Part shown: positions 1 to 9,338 of the stretch, piece after piece
How positions within the stretch are numbered: position 1 is the first letter of the stretch
How the letters are laid out: every line of letters starts with the position of its first letter
Source of the DNA: Methylophilaceae bacterium
GTDB taxonomy: Bacteria > Pseudomonadota > Gammaproteobacteria > Burkholderiales > Methylophilaceae
Assembly (NCBI GenBank): GCA_027488395.1
Contig: JAIYBT010000002.1
Span: forward strand, 1 to 64,000
Direction: 5' to 3'
DNA: 64,000 bases
Program-made: the position numbers and the translations under genes
The notes under the pieces: model-generated
What the model was told of the DNA's origin: nothing
Databases searched by the model: none
Seen by the model: only the letters and a program-made list of their open reading frames with translations

Positions 1-1
1 C

Positions 2-535
2 TATTTGTTTCCGCGTGCTTGCGTGGTCACCCCCAACTTAGACGAGGCAGCTTTATTGCTTGGCGCTCCGATTACGTCACGGGAGGCATTGCCAGAAGCG
101 GCGCATGCACTGTTGGCGATGGGGGCGCAAGCGGTGTTGCTCAAAGGCGCGCATTTGCCGGGGGAGGATATTTGCGATATTTTTGTGTCGCAGACGCCGA
201 CATCATCGACTCAACCTGTGACGTCTGATTTCAAGTTAAGCATGTCATCTGCTACGCTGACTGAAAGCATACTACCAACGCAAATACACACTTTTTCTGG
301 CAAGCGGATTGACACTACCCATGTACATGGTGCTGGTTGTACGCTTTCTTCAGCGATTGCGGCTTACTTGGCATTGGGCTTGCCGATGTTGCAAGCCATT
401 GTGGCCGCCAATACCTATGTGCGGGCGGCACTTACGGCTGGGGCTAATGTCAAGATTGGGCAAGGCGTTGGTCCACTGAATCATGGCTTTGCACCACTCG
501 CCATGCATCAATATCCGATTGAATCTCAGCCCTAA
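2..535 (+). CDS. thiD: Hydroxymethylpyrimidine/phosphomethylpyrimidine kinase, C-terminal part
   Basis: The reading frame is open at the left edge, so this is only the C-terminal two thirds of the protein. ThiD phosphorylates HMP and HMP-P in the cytoplasm to supply the pyrimidine half of thiamine. The ribokinase-fold motif VVTPNLDEA is at the start and the catalytic anion-hole motif HGAGCTLSSAIA follows near base 335. Between the DIF strand and the FSGKRIDT strand there is an extra Ser/Thr-rich stretch of roughly 30 residues that usual ThiD proteins lack. The family assignment is secure; the true start lies outside the window. Confidence 0.88.
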   Translation, partial: YLFPRACVVTPNLDEAALLLGAPITSREALPEAAHALLAMGAQAVLLKGAHLPGEDICDIFVSQTPTSSTQPVTSDFKLSMSSATLTESILPTQIHTFSGKRIDTTHVHGAGCTLSSAIAAYLALGLPMLQAIVAANTYVRAALTAGANVKIGQGVGPLNHGFAPLAMHQYPIESQP

Positions 536-569
536 AAGTTAGCGGTATACCTAGCAAATTCTAAAGCGG

Positions 570-724
570 CTTTTTATCACTTCGCTTTCTCAAGCTGGTA
601 CTTTTTATCGCTTCGCCTTCTCAAGCTGCGCCTTTTTATAGCTTCGCTTTCTCAGGCTGGGACTTTTTATCGCTTCGCCTTCTCAGGCTGCGCTTTGTTT
701 ATAGCTTCGCTTTTTCAAGCTGCG
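570..724. repeat. Five tandem copies of a ~31-bp unit overlapping the 3' end of prmB
   Basis: Units start near 570, 601, 632, 663 and 693 and are 30-32 bp long, each reading roughly CTTTTTATCGCTTCGCCTTC followed by TCAAGCTGCG. The innermost copy is the last coding stretch of prmB on the minus strand (residues AQLEKAKL and the stop); the others lie downstream. Because 31 is not a multiple of three, the copies cannot all extend the frame. This looks like tandem duplication of a gene end, with copies since diverged by a few bases. Confidence 0.9.
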
Positions 725-1592
725 CTTTGGTCAACATAAATACAAATTGATCACCGCCACTGGTTTCAAGCCAGGTAAAGGGTACATCGGGGTAGGCCGC
801 ATGCAGCGCATCCCGATTGTGGCCAATTTCGACCACTAACATGCCCTCATCATTTAAATGGTTTGCAGCGTGCTTTAGCAGGGTATGGGTATGATCTAAA
901 CCATCGGCACCGCTGCCAAGTGCCAATTGGGGTTCATTGCGATATTCTGCGGGGAGTGTCGCCATGCTGGGGGCATCGACATAGGGCGGATTACTGATCA
1001 TCACGTCATATCGGCGGCCTTGTAAGGCACTGAACATATCCGACGCTACGGCTTGCACTTGATCTTGCAGTCCATAACGCGCAATGTTGATATTGGAGAC
1101 GGCAATGGCATCAGGTGAAATATCGATGACATCAATCTGTGCATTGGGAAATGCTTCAGCCAATAAAATACCCAAGCAACCCGAACCTGTGCATATATCT
1201 GCTGCGCTGGATACCAATTCTGGAAATTCGACCCAAGGGTGTAGGCTGTTTTCTAATAACTCAGCAATAAAAGAGCGTGGCACAATCACTCGCTCATCGA
1301 CATAAAATTTGTAACCACGTAACCAAGCTTCTTTCACCAGATATGCCGTCGGTATGTGCTGCGTGACCCGTTTTTCAATCAAGTCAGCGAGGTGCTGACG
1401 TTCTTGCGTAGTCAGTTTGGCATCGAAAAAGTTACTGAGCGTATCATGCGGCAGGTGTAGCGCACTCATGATCAGCCAGACTGCCTCGTCATAACTGTTG
1501 TCGGTGCCGTGGCCGTAAAAAATATCGGAGTGTTCAAACCGGCTGACGGCATAACGCAACCAGTCGCGGATAGTCAGGAGGGTATCGGTCAT
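699..1592 (-). CDS. prmB: Ribosomal protein L3 N5-glutamine methyltransferase
   Basis: The 297-residue cytoplasmic SAM-dependent methyltransferase is expected to methylate a glutamine of ribosomal protein L3. The N-terminal helical domain is followed by a Rossmann methyltransferase fold with the SAM-binding motif CTGSGCLGILLAEAFP near residue 135 and the glutamine-binding motif SNPPYVDAP near residue 200. The YRNEPQLALGSGADGLD segment is typical of PrmB/PrmC; the long N-terminal region and the dap-cluster context favour PrmB. It starts one base after the dapE stop, so the two are probably cotranslated. Its 3' end lies inside the tandem repeat. Confidence 0.9.
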   Translation of the reverse strand: MTDTLLTIRDWLRYAVSRFEHSDIFYGHGTDNSYDEAVWLIMSALHLPHDTLSNFFDAKLTTQERQHLADLIEKRVTQHIPTAYLVKEAWLRGYKFYVDERVIVPRSFIAELLENSLHPWVEFPELVSSAADICTGSGCLGILLAEAFPNAQIDVIDISPDAIAVSNINIARYGLQDQVQAVASDMFSALQGRRYDVMISNPPYVDAPSMATLPAEYRNEPQLALGSGADGLDHTHTLLKHAANHLNDEGMLVVEIGHNRDALHAAYPDVPFTWLETSGGDQFVFMLTKAQLEKAKL

Positions 1593-1593
1593 A

Positions 1594-2736
1594 TTAGTTC
1601 ACTAACAGCAACGCCATGGTGCGCTGGTATGTTTGTTTAAGCGGTTCAATGTCGGCGACTGCCACGCATTCATTGAGTTTATGGATGGTGGCATTGAGCG
1701 GGCCAAACTCGATGACTTCATTACAAATATCTGCGATAAAGCGTCCATCCGAAGTACCGCCGGTGGTGGAGAGTTCAGGGCTGACACCATAACTTTGTTC
1801 GATCGCTTGGCTGATGGCTGAGACCAGTTGTCCACGCGGTGTAATGTAAGATTGATTGTGTTCCCAATCTAAGCGGTACTCAAACCCATGACGATCCAAA
1901 ATCGCATGTACGCGCGATTTTAAATTGGCCTCGGTACTGCCTTGGCCATTCACTTCTGGGCAGTAGCGGAAATTAAATAAAATTTCTACATGTCCTGGAA
2001 CCACGTTGGTGGCACCTGTGCCGCCATTGATGTTAGAAATTTGCCATGAGGTGGGCGGGAAATATTCATTGCCTTGATCCCACACCGTTGCAACCATGTC
2101 TTTAATGGCAGGGGCTGCCAGATGGATGGGGTTTTTGACCAAATGTGGATAAGCAATATGGCCTTGAATCCCTTTGACGATTAACTTGCCAGACAATGAG
2201 CCGCGACGGCCATTTTTAATCATGTCGCCCACCACTTTGTTGCTAGTGGGTTCGCCGACGATGCAATAATCAAAGCGCTCGCCGCGCGCTTGCAGCGCCT
2301 CGACCACTTTGACAGTGCCTTCCACCGCGATGCCTTCTTCATCTGACGTAATCAGAAGGCCAATTGACCCTGCATGATCAGGGTGTTCGGCAATAAACGC
2401 TTCTATGCTGGTGATAAACGCGGCCAAGGATGTTTTCATATCGGCGGCACCGCGCGCATACAACATGCCGTCTTTAATGGTGGGCTCAAATGGGGCGGTA
2501 TGCCATTGGTCAACGGGGCCAGTGGGGACCACATCCGTGTGTCCTGCAAATACCAGCAGCGGCGCTTGTGTGCCGCGACGTGCATAGAAATTATCGACAT
2601 TGCCAAAACGCATGCGTTCGACGTGAAAGCCTAGGGGCAGCAAACGTGCAATCATCGCTTCTTGGCAGCCCGCATCGTCTGGCGTGAGCGATCGTCTACG
2701 CAGTAAGTCGATGGCAAGGTCTAAGGTATTGGTCAT
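1594..2736 (-). CDS. dapE: Succinyl-diaminopimelate desuccinylase
   Basis: This 380-residue M20-family dizinc hydrolase removes succinate from N-succinyl-LL-2,6-diaminopimelate in the succinylase branch of lysine and peptidoglycan precursor synthesis. Visible metal and catalytic motifs are [11 protein letters not shown] near residue 65, the [11 protein letters not shown] glutamate pair near 130, [10 protein letters not shown] near 325 and the late zinc histidine in ATIHKLNE. The dimerisation insert carries the [11 protein letters not shown] motif. Its start overlaps the stop of the ArsC-like gene by four bases. Length and motifs are standard. Confidence 0.95.
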   Translation of the reverse strand: MTNTLDLAIDLLRRRSLTPDDAGCQEAMIARLLPLGFHVERMRFGNVDNFYARRGTQAPLLVFAGHTDVVPTGPVDQWHTAPFEPTIKDGMLYARGAADMKTSLAAFITSIEAFIAEHPDHAGSIGLLITSDEEGIAVEGTVKVVEALQARGERFDYCIVGEPTSNKVVGDMIKNGRRGSLSGKLIVKGIQGHIAYPHLVKNPIHLAAPAIKDMVATVWDQGNEYFPPTSWQISNINGGTGATNVVPGHVEILFNFRYCPEVNGQGSTEANLKSRVHAILDRHGFEYRLDWEHNQSYITPRGQLVSAISQAIEQSYGVSPELSTTGGTSDGRFIADICNEVIEFGPLNATIHKLNECVAVADIEPLKQTYQRTMALLLVN

Positions 2737-3098
2737 GCTTCACTTTCAGCAGTGGTAAATCGCGTATAAGTGGCTTCATCAAAGCCAATGGCAAATACGC
2801 GATTGTGTTGGGTTAACACGGGCCGTTTAATCACCGAGTGTTGGCGCAACATTAGCGCTAACGCAGTCGCATCATCTTGCACGGCCGATTGTTCGGTTGC
2901 GCTGAGTGTGCGCCAAGTGGTGCCTTGACGGTTGATCAACACTTGCCAACCCGATTGATCTATCCATGATTGCGCAATGTCAGCCGACAGTCCTTGTTTT
3001 TTAAAGTCGTGGAACACATAGTCGATCTGTTTTGCAGCAAGCCAAGCACGGGCTTTTTTGACGCTATTACAGTTTGGGATGCCGTACAAGGTAATCAC
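2733..3098 (-). CDS. ArsC/Spx/YffB-family thioredoxin-fold protein
   Basis: The 121-residue protein opens with [16 protein letters not shown], the single-cysteine active-site loop of the ArsC/Spx superfamily, and continues with the family DFKKQGL segment. It lacks a second conserved cysteine. Homologues between dapD and dapE are common in proteobacteria and most resemble E. coli YffB, whose physiological role is not settled; an arsenate reductase function should not be assumed. It overlaps dapE by four bases (ATGA), implying translational coupling. Confidence 0.85.
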   Translation of the reverse strand: MITLYGIPNCNSVKKARAWLAAKQIDYVFHDFKKQGLSADIAQSWIDQSGWQVLINRQGTTWRTLSATEQSAVQDDATALALMLRQHSVIKRPVLTQHNRVFAIGFDEATYTRFTTAESEA

Positions 3099-3203
3099 AA
3101 CGGAACCGTTTCTGTTAAAACAAACATTTTAACAGCGCGGGGTTAGATTGTGACTGATTTTTTACTGACTGCCTGCGCTGATGCGATGGAGAAGCGCCTA
3201 GCT

Positions 3204-5276
3204 TTAAAACAAACTTTTAGTGGTGGATTGTTGTTGAATTTCACCAAACACATCAAATAAAAATTGTTGTTCCACTGGACGTGAAAATAAATAGCCTTGC
3301 ATCTCGTCACAGCCGATGGTCACGAGTGTGAGTCGCTGTTCTTCGTCTTCTACGCCTTCGGCAACCACATTTAAGTGCAAGGCATGGGCTAATTTAACGA
3401 TGGCTTCTACAATCGCAAAGGAGACTTCGGAATGGGCAATTTCTTGGGTGAGGGTGCGATCAAGTTTCACTTCACTGATTTCAAGATTTTTGAGGTAAGA
3501 CAAGCTAAATGGATGTAAGCCAAAATCGTCTAACGACACTTTTAAACCGAGTGTTTTAAAGTGACGTAAAGTATCGCGGAATTTCTTTTGATGATGAATG
3601 GCGTTGGTTTCTGATACCTCTAAAATCAGATGCTCTGGACTCACTTGATTATTTTCTAGGATAAATTTGATGTGTTCACCCAAGTGTTTATTTCTAAACT
3701 GTTGGTGTGACAAATTGATCGATAAATTTAAATCGATGCCGAGGCTTTTTGCTTTGCGAATGGTGTCGCAGGCTTGCACCATCACCCATTCGTTGATTTC
3801 TTCTATCATGCCAAAACGCTCTGCGGCCTCAATAAACACCGAGGGCGATAACAACCCTTTGCTCGGGTGTTGCCAGCGCAATAATACTTCTGCGCCGCGC
3901 ACGGTGCGGGTCAAGGCATCTACTTTTGGTTGAAACAACAATTTAAACTGACGGTCAGTGATGGCTTGCTTGAGTTGCACGCGGGTTTGTTGCATGGCAT
4001 CTGATGCTTGTTCAATTTCTGCATCAAAAAAGCGATATTGGTTTTTGCCATTTTCTTTGGCTTTGTACATCGCAGCATCGGCGTTGACTTTGAGTTTTTC
4101 TAAATTGCCATCGCGCGGATAAATTGATATCCCAATCGAGCACGAAATTTCGATTAAATTATTTTCAATGATGAACGGTTCTCTGAGCGCATCGACTACG
4201 CGTTGCACCACCGTCACGACATTTTGATGATTTTCGATTTCGCTCAAAATAGCGATAAATTCATCGCCGCCTGCACGCGCAACATAATCACAATTACGCA
4301 GGGCGTTGCTAATACGTTTCGCCACTTCAATCAATAGTAAGTCACCAATATGATGCCCAAACTGGTCGTTGACGGGCTTAAAGTGATCTAAATCAATATA
4401 AGCCAGTGCCATGGACTCGCCATTACGATCACAACGCTTTGCGGTAATCATCAAATGTTGATTTAAGGCATCGCGGTTGGGTAAGTGGGTCAGTGGATCG
4501 TAAGATAAGGTTTTGCGTGTGCCGACTTGCGTCACTTGGAATCCCAAGCGACTTTGGGTGATGTCTACCGTACGCTCGTAAAATAAGATGATGACGAAGG
4601 TCGTCATAAACAACAAAATTGGCGCCAAGATCATTAACAGCGACACATAATTTGCAACATTATCAGAGGGGTTTAATGAAAACTGATTGCTATGCAAGAT
4701 GCTGAGATTAATCGCGATATGAGATGCCAAGAAGCCAAGCGCAATTTCAACCGCAAAAATTAACTTGAGTTTGTTGAGGGATTTGCCTTCATAGCCTTTG
4801 AGCCACAACATCGTGATGATGGCCAAGGCGGCAGTCAGGCAGATGATGCACATGGCAAACAAGGCGGTTAACAAATCAATATTGATATTGATGGCGCCAG
4901 AAGCAATGTGATAAAAATAGGATAACAAATAACCACTGAACCCAGCAGTGAGTGCGCCGTATAACAACTCTCGCACGGGTAAGCTTTTTTTATTGACGCT
5001 ACTGAGTACTGAGAGCGCCAATAAATAACTGCATAGGATGGCACCGATAAAATCGATAGGATGTTGGCTGATTTTTGGGTAATTATCGGACACCGATTGA
5101 TAGCCAGCATGCAAACAAAACATGCCTATGCCCACCAATGCAGCGTATTTTTTGAGGGTAAAATCGAACTCTTTTGTCGTGATTTTGCGCAAGGATTGTG
5201 TCAAGCCGAACGCCCAATAAAAACCAGGCACACTGGCTAAAAACAATAGCAAAAGAAGAACTTGCGCACGACTCAT
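3204..5276 (-). CDS. Membrane-anchored GGDEF-EAL cyclic-di-GMP enzyme with an MHYT-like sensor
   Basis: The 690-residue protein starts with about seven membrane segments (residues 1-240). They have the spacing of an MHYT-type sensor but only degenerate motifs (GIGMFCLHAGY, FYHIAS, FLASHIAIN). A GGDEF domain follows with intact ARAGGDEF near residue 335 and the product-inhibition RxxD (RNCD) five residues before it. The EAL domain starts with EVLLRW near 462 and keeps INLSHQQF, EVSET, LDDFG, KLDRT, AEGVED and MQGYLFS. Its loop 6 reads DDFGLHPFSL where DDFGTGYSSL is usual. Both c-di-GMP synthesis and breakdown are chemically possible; the balance is unknown. It sits inside the dap cluster behind an unusual structured leader. 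Confidence 0.9.
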   Translation of the reverse strand: MSRAQVLLLLLFLASVPGFYWAFGLTQSLRKITTKEFDFTLKKYAALVGIGMFCLHAGYQSVSDNYPKISQHPIDFIGAILCSYLLALSVLSSVNKKSLPVRELLYGALTAGFSGYLLSYFYHIASGAININIDLLTALFAMCIICLTAALAIITMLWLKGYEGKSLNKLKLIFAVEIALGFLASHIAINLSILHSNQFSLNPSDNVANYVSLLMILAPILLFMTTFVIILFYERTVDITQSRLGFQVTQVGTRKTLSYDPLTHLPNRDALNQHLMITAKRCDRNGESMALAYIDLDHFKPVNDQFGHHIGDLLLIEVAKRISNALRNCDYVARAGGDEFIAILSEIENHQNVVTVVQRVVDALREPFIIENNLIEISCSIGISIYPRDGNLEKLKVNADAAMYKAKENGKNQYRFFDAEIEQASDAMQQTRVQLKQAITDRQFKLLFQPKVDALTRTVRGAEVLLRWQHPSKGLLSPSVFIEAAERFGMIEEINEWVMVQACDTIRKAKSLGIDLNLSINLSHQQFRNKHLGEHIKFILENNQVSPEHLILEVSETNAIHHQKKFRDTLRHFKTLGLKVSLDDFGLHPFSLSYLKNLEISEVKLDRTLTQEIAHSEVSFAIVEAIVKLAHALHLNVVAEGVEDEEQRLTLVTIGCDEMQGYLFSRPVEQQFLFDVFGEIQQQSTTKSLF

Positions 5277-5332
5277 AGAAAGATAATTTAACCCATGGTT
5301 GGTAATGTCAAACTCAATAAACCGTTGCTACA

Positions 5333-5415
5333 ACACATAAAGCGTTGTTCAGCAACTTATGTGTATCGACACTTCACACGAAAAATGAAGAGCGATGACA
5401 CCCGTTGCTGAACAA
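5333..5415 (-). promoter_or_regulatory. Switch-like pair of alternative hairpins in the leader of the GGDEF-EAL gene
   Basis: In the minus-strand transcript between dapD and the GGDEF-EAL gene, ACACATAA (5364-5357) pairs with TTATGTGT (5340-5333), and inside it GTTG pairs with CAAC around the loop CTGAA. The same inner sequence (5345-5356) is also a perfect 12-bp complement of 5404-5415, which is transcribed earlier. The two pairings exclude each other, the layout expected of an attenuator or a riboregulator. There is no uridine run after either helix, so classical intrinsic termination is not obvious. The pairing is seen directly; the function is inferred. Confidence 0.45.
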
Positions 5416-5423
5416 TGATTGGA

Positions 5424-6251
5424 TTAAATGCCGCGTAACAATTCGTTGATGCCGACTTTACCCAAGGTTTTTGCATCTACTTTTTTGACGATGACAGCGC
5501 AATACAAGCTGTATTTGCCATCACTGGAGGGCAAGTTGCCAGACACGACAACAGAGCCTGCAGGCACGCGACCGTAATGCACTTCGCCAGTTTCACGGTC
5601 ATAAATACGGGTCGATTGACCAATGTAAACACCCATAGAAATCACGCAATGGTCTTCAACCACCACGCCTTCTACTACTTCAGACCGAGCTCCGATAAAG
5701 CAATGGTCACCAATAATGGTAGGGCCCGCTTGCACCGGCTCAAGTACACCGCCAATGCCGACGCCGCCTGATAAATGCACATTTTTACCAATCTGCGCAC
5801 ATGAACCCACGGTGGCCCACGTGTCTACCATGGTGCCTTCACCCACGTAAGCACCAATATTGACGTAAGACGGCATTAATACTGCATTTTTGGCAATGTA
5901 AGAGCCTTTGCGCACAATGGCGTTTGGCACCACGCGAAACCCACCAGCTTTAAAATCTTCTTCTGTGTAATCTGCGAACTTTGGATCAACCTTATCAAAA
6001 TAACGAGTCACGCCGTCATCCATTAAATAGTTGTCTTTGAGACGAAACGATAACAACACGGCTTTTTTTAACCATTGGTGTGTTTCCCATTGCTGAGAGT
6101 CACCAATGCGACTGGCAACGCGTAGATGCCCTGCATCTAAGTCGTCTAGCACCGAGGCGACGGTTTGTTTGATCTCGGATGAGGCGTTCGCTGGCAAAAT
6201 GTTAGCGCGGTCTTCAAATGCCGCTTCAATGATACTTTGACGTGGATCCAT
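5424..6251 (-). CDS. dapD: Tetrahydrodipicolinate N-succinyltransferase
   Basis: This 275-residue trimeric left-handed beta-helix acyltransferase transfers succinyl from succinyl-CoA to tetrahydrodipicolinate, the step that commits to the succinylase lysine/DAP branch completed by dapE nearby. The N-terminal helical domain is followed by hexapeptide repeats from about residue 105, including [20 protein letters not shown] and the [15 protein letters not shown] segment, with the family ending [11 protein letters not shown]. Length matches E. coli DapD (274). The preceding gap (6252-6375) holds an imperfect hairpin at 6325-6356. Confidence 0.96.
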   Translation of the reverse strand: MDPRQSIIEAAFEDRANILPANASSEIKQTVASVLDDLDAGHLRVASRIGDSQQWETHQWLKKAVLLSFRLKDNYLMDDGVTRYFDKVDPKFADYTEEDFKAGGFRVVPNAIVRKGSYIAKNAVLMPSYVNIGAYVGEGTMVDTWATVGSCAQIGKNVHLSGGVGIGGVLEPVQAGPTIIGDHCFIGARSEVVEGVVVEDHCVISMGVYIGQSTRIYDRETGEVHYGRVPAGSVVVSGNLPSSDGKYSLYCAVIVKKVDAKTLGKVGINELLRGI

Positions 6252-6324
6252 AATTGCTCGTTTGAGTGAATAAAAATTAAAGGCTGGATTTTAACTGAAA
6301 TTATCAGCTTTGGGTCCGAACCGT

Positions 6325-6356
6325 ATGTGCGGTATCCGGAAAGCTTACGCGCACAT
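6325..6356. other. Hairpin between the M48 protease gene and dapD
   Basis: ATGTGCG (6325-6331) is complementary to CGCACAT (6350-6356), and GTA/TAC just inside extends the stem with one bulged base. It lies 3' of the protease gene and 5' of dapD on the minus strand. There is no T-run on either side, so it may be an mRNA-stabilising end, a leader structure or chance. Confidence 0.3.
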
Positions 6357-6375
6357 CCGTTGGTTAACGCCTGCC

Positions 6376-7188
6376 TTATTTTGCTTTGGCCGCGAGATAC
6401 AAAGGCATCACTTTAGGTGTGAGCGCCTGTAAATCTTTGATGCGATTGGTGCTTGAAGGGTGGGTGCTTAAAAATTCAGGCTGGCTGTTTTGATTCGCAG
6501 CTGTCATTTTTTGCCATAAGCTGACAGCGGCTTCGGGGTTGTAGCCTGCGCGTGCAGCCAGCTCTAGACCCATGCGGTCGGCCTCACGTTCTTGTTCACG
6601 CCCATTTGGCAGGGCAAATAATAATTGGCTACCCATGCCAGCACCTTGTGCGGCAATCGTGCCCATATTGCCACCAATTAAGGACGCCAAGGCCTGCAAA
6701 CCAAATTGTTGTACATATGCTTGCGACATCCGCTCACGGCCATGTTCGCGCAGTGCATGGGCAATCTCATGGCCTATCACAGCTGCTAATTCATCATCCG
6801 TGGCTTTGAGTTTTTCGGCGAGGCCTGAATACACCATGATTTTGCCGCCTGGCATACAGTAAGCATTGAGTTGGTCATTTTTTTCAACATTGACTTCCCA
6901 TTTCCATTGGCTGGCATCTGGGCGAAACACGCCTACTTGCGCGATTAAACGGTTTGAAATGGTTTTAACGCGATTGAGTAAGGCTTTATCCGCATTCAGC
7001 GTTTGTTTTTTTTGTGCTTCTTGTATGGTCTGCGCGTAGGATTGCGAAGACATTTGATTCACGGTGGATGTCGGCAACAGTAAAAATTGATGACGTTGTA
7101 CGCCAGATACGCTGTTTTGTGTGGTGCTCGCACAAGCAGCCAACCAGCTACACAATACGACGATGGTGAGTTTTTTTAACATGGGCAT
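6376..7188 (-). CDS. M48-family metalloprotease lipoprotein (LoiP/YfgC-like)
   Basis: The 270-residue protein has a lipoprotein signal with lipobox LAAC (start MPMLKKLTIVV), so it should be exported and lipid-anchored, probably to the outer membrane. The zinc motif HEIAHALREH is near residue 135 and the third ligand is in REQEREADRMG near 200. Relatives such as E. coli LoiP and BepA cleave damaged or misassembled envelope proteins. I chose ATG 7188 rather than the ATG four codons upstream because GGAGAAG lies at the right distance before it. No partner gene is adjacent. Confidence 0.88.
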   Translation of the reverse strand: MPMLKKLTIVVLCSWLAACASTTQNSVSGVQRHQFLLLPTSTVNQMSSQSYAQTIQEAQKKQTLNADKALLNRVKTISNRLIAQVGVFRPDASQWKWEVNVEKNDQLNAYCMPGGKIMVYSGLAEKLKATDDELAAVIGHEIAHALREHGRERMSQAYVQQFGLQALASLIGGNMGTIAAQGAGMGSQLLFALPNGREQEREADRMGLELAARAGYNPEAAVSLWQKMTAANQNSQPEFLSTHPSSTNRIKDLQALTPKVMPLYLAAKAK

Positions 7189-7303
7189 ATGCTTCTCCAT
7201 ACATTTTCAGTCATCGCTGAGTCACTCAGCACGCGCAGAACAATCCACAATGATTACTTGCAGGACTGGCTGGTCTGGCGACAACTTAATGATTAACTAT
7301 TGT

Positions 7304-9187
7304 TTAAATTTTTACTTGTGCACCCAACTCAACCACGCGGTTAGGCGGTAATTTAAACTGATTGGTAATACTTTCAGCTGTTCTAAATAAGCCAATAAAT
7401 ACATTTTTACGCCAAATTTTCATGCCAGGTTTATCCGAGGCAATTAAGATTTCTTTGCCAATAAAAAATGAGGTATCCATGGTATCGAGCAACAGGCCAT
7501 GCTTTTCAGTCAACATTAAATCAACGGGTAAATTCGGTTCATCCATGTAGCCGTAGCGAATGGTAACGCGATAAAAGGCATGTGGCAGGCTTTCAATGGC
7601 GACACGTTCTTCTTGATTGGTGTGCGGAAAGTCTTCAAAGCGCACGGTCAAAATCACCACTTTTTCATGCAGTACTTTGTTGTGTTTGAGGTTGTGCAGC
7701 AAGGCATGCGGCACACCATCTGGGTTGGGGGTCATAAACACCCCCGCGCCATTGACGCGGGTTGGTGGATGCGTGCCGATGGCTTGGATAAAGGGCACCA
7801 GTTCCATCGATTCGGCTTTTAAGATTTTATACAAGAGTGCACGTCCGGTTTTCCAGGTCAGCATCAGGGTGAAGATAATGGCGCCTATCAATAATGGCAC
7901 CCAGCCACCATCTGGAATTTTTAAAATATTGGCTGCAAAGAAAGATAAATCGATCACTAAAAACAATCCAACTAATACGGCTGTTTTTGCTTTACTCCAC
8001 CCCCACAGATGATGAAACACGACCGCTGCCAGTAGTGTGGTAATCACCATATCACCCGTCACCGCAATGCCATATGCCGCTGCCAAATCGCCAGAGCTGC
8101 CAAAAATAAGCACCAAGCCCATGACCCCGACCATCAAACCCCAATTGATGCGGGGCATATAAATTTGGCCCTCGGTTTTTTCTGAGGTGTGTTCTACATG
8201 CATGCGCGGAATAAAGCCGAGTTGCAGCGCCTGACGTGAAACGGAGAAGGCCCCTGTAATCACCGCTTGTGAGGCAATCACGGTGGCTAGCGTGGCTAAG
8301 ATAATCAAAGGATAGAGCGCCCAATCTGGCGCCATATGGTAAAACGGGTTTTGGATGGTTTCTGGTGCAGATAGGACTAAGGCCCCTTGCCCAAAATAGT
8401 TACAAATCAGTGCAGGCAATACAAAACAAAACCATGCTAGCCGAATCGGTGTACGCCCAAAGTGGCCCATGTCGGCATACAGTGCTTCGGCGCCAGTCAC
8501 CGCCAGCACAACGGCGCCGAGTGCGATAAATGCAATCGACGGTTGCGTCCTGAAAAACTCAAATGCGTAGTAGGGGCTTAACGCCTTAAGAATATCTGGA
8601 TGGGCACTGATGTTAATGGCACCCAACACCCCCAGTACGCCAAACCAGGTCAGCATCACGGGCCCAAAAAAAGCACCCACCACTGCGGTGCCCTTGCTTT
8701 GTGCCCAAAACAAAAAAAACAACACCACTAATGTAATCGGCACAATCCAGCTTTCTAGCTGCGGCGCGGCCACTTCTAATCCTTCCACCGCTGACAGTAC
8801 CGAAATTGCTGGGGTGATCATGCCATCGGCATAAAACATACACGCACCGATGATACCCAACAGCATGATGCGTTTGCGTTGATTGGGGTCGCCGCCACCA
8901 TAGCGGCTCGCCAACGACAACATCGCCATAATGCCGCCTTCGCCTCGGTTATCCGCCCGCATGATAAAAGCTACATATTTAAATGAAACAATCATCAACA
9001 ATGACCATGTGATCAGTGACAGGATGCCGTAGACGTTCGCTTGATTCAGTAGCAAAGGATGGTGTCCGACTGCGAACACTTCTTTCATGGTGTACAGGGG
9101 GCTGGTGCCGATATCGCCAAACACGACGCCTAAGGCGGCCAGCGCCATGGTGTGCAGCGCCGTTTGCTGACTATTGGATTGGTTCAT
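7304..9187 (-). CDS. kup: Low-affinity potassium uptake protein Kup/Trk
   Basis: This 627-residue inner-membrane protein is a KUP/HAK/KT-family K+:H+ symporter. The signature GVVFGDIGTSPLYTMKEVF is at residues 19-37, followed by about twelve membrane segments to residue 450 and a hydrophilic C-terminal domain with the family motif VRFEDFPH. Length matches E. coli Kup (622). It stands alone on the minus strand with about 150 bp on its 5' side, in which I see no clear regulatory site. Confidence 0.95.
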   Translation of the reverse strand: MNQSNSQQTALHTMALAALGVVFGDIGTSPLYTMKEVFAVGHHPLLLNQANVYGILSLITWSLLMIVSFKYVAFIMRADNRGEGGIMAMLSLASRYGGGDPNQRKRIMLLGIIGACMFYADGMITPAISVLSAVEGLEVAAPQLESWIVPITLVVLFFLFWAQSKGTAVVGAFFGPVMLTWFGVLGVLGAINISAHPDILKALSPYYAFEFFRTQPSIAFIALGAVVLAVTGAEALYADMGHFGRTPIRLAWFCFVLPALICNYFGQGALVLSAPETIQNPFYHMAPDWALYPLIILATLATVIASQAVITGAFSVSRQALQLGFIPRMHVEHTSEKTEGQIYMPRINWGLMVGVMGLVLIFGSSGDLAAAYGIAVTGDMVITTLLAAVVFHHLWGWSKAKTAVLVGLFLVIDLSFFAANILKIPDGGWVPLLIGAIIFTLMLTWKTGRALLYKILKAESMELVPFIQAIGTHPPTRVNGAGVFMTPNPDGVPHALLHNLKHNKVLHEKVVILTVRFEDFPHTNQEERVAIESLPHAFYRVTIRYGYMDEPNLPVDLMLTEKHGLLLDTMDTSFFIGKEILIASDKPGMKIWRKNVFIGLFRTAESITNQFKLPPNRVVELGAQVKI

Positions 9188-9338
9188 TGGGTGAACGTAC
9201 TAAAGCAAAGCGCCATTATCTGTGAATTTATCATTACAACCAATCCTTTTAAGCGGTTCTCACAATGGCAATGTTTGACTGTGGGCAATTTACCAACAAA
9301 CACGGTCTGACAAAGTCTGGTGATGCATGCGCTTGCAG

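Noticed and set aside
570-724. CRISPR-like regular repeats
   Set aside because: The units are directly adjacent with no spacers, and the innermost copy is the coding end of prmB.
2733-3098. Arsenate reductase
   Set aside because: The ArsC fold is present, but there is no ars neighbourhood, and the position next to dapE is that of the YffB-type protein.
7617-8012. 131-codon plus-strand ORF inside kup
   Set aside because: It lies wholly antisense to the well-conserved kup coding sequence and shows no family features.
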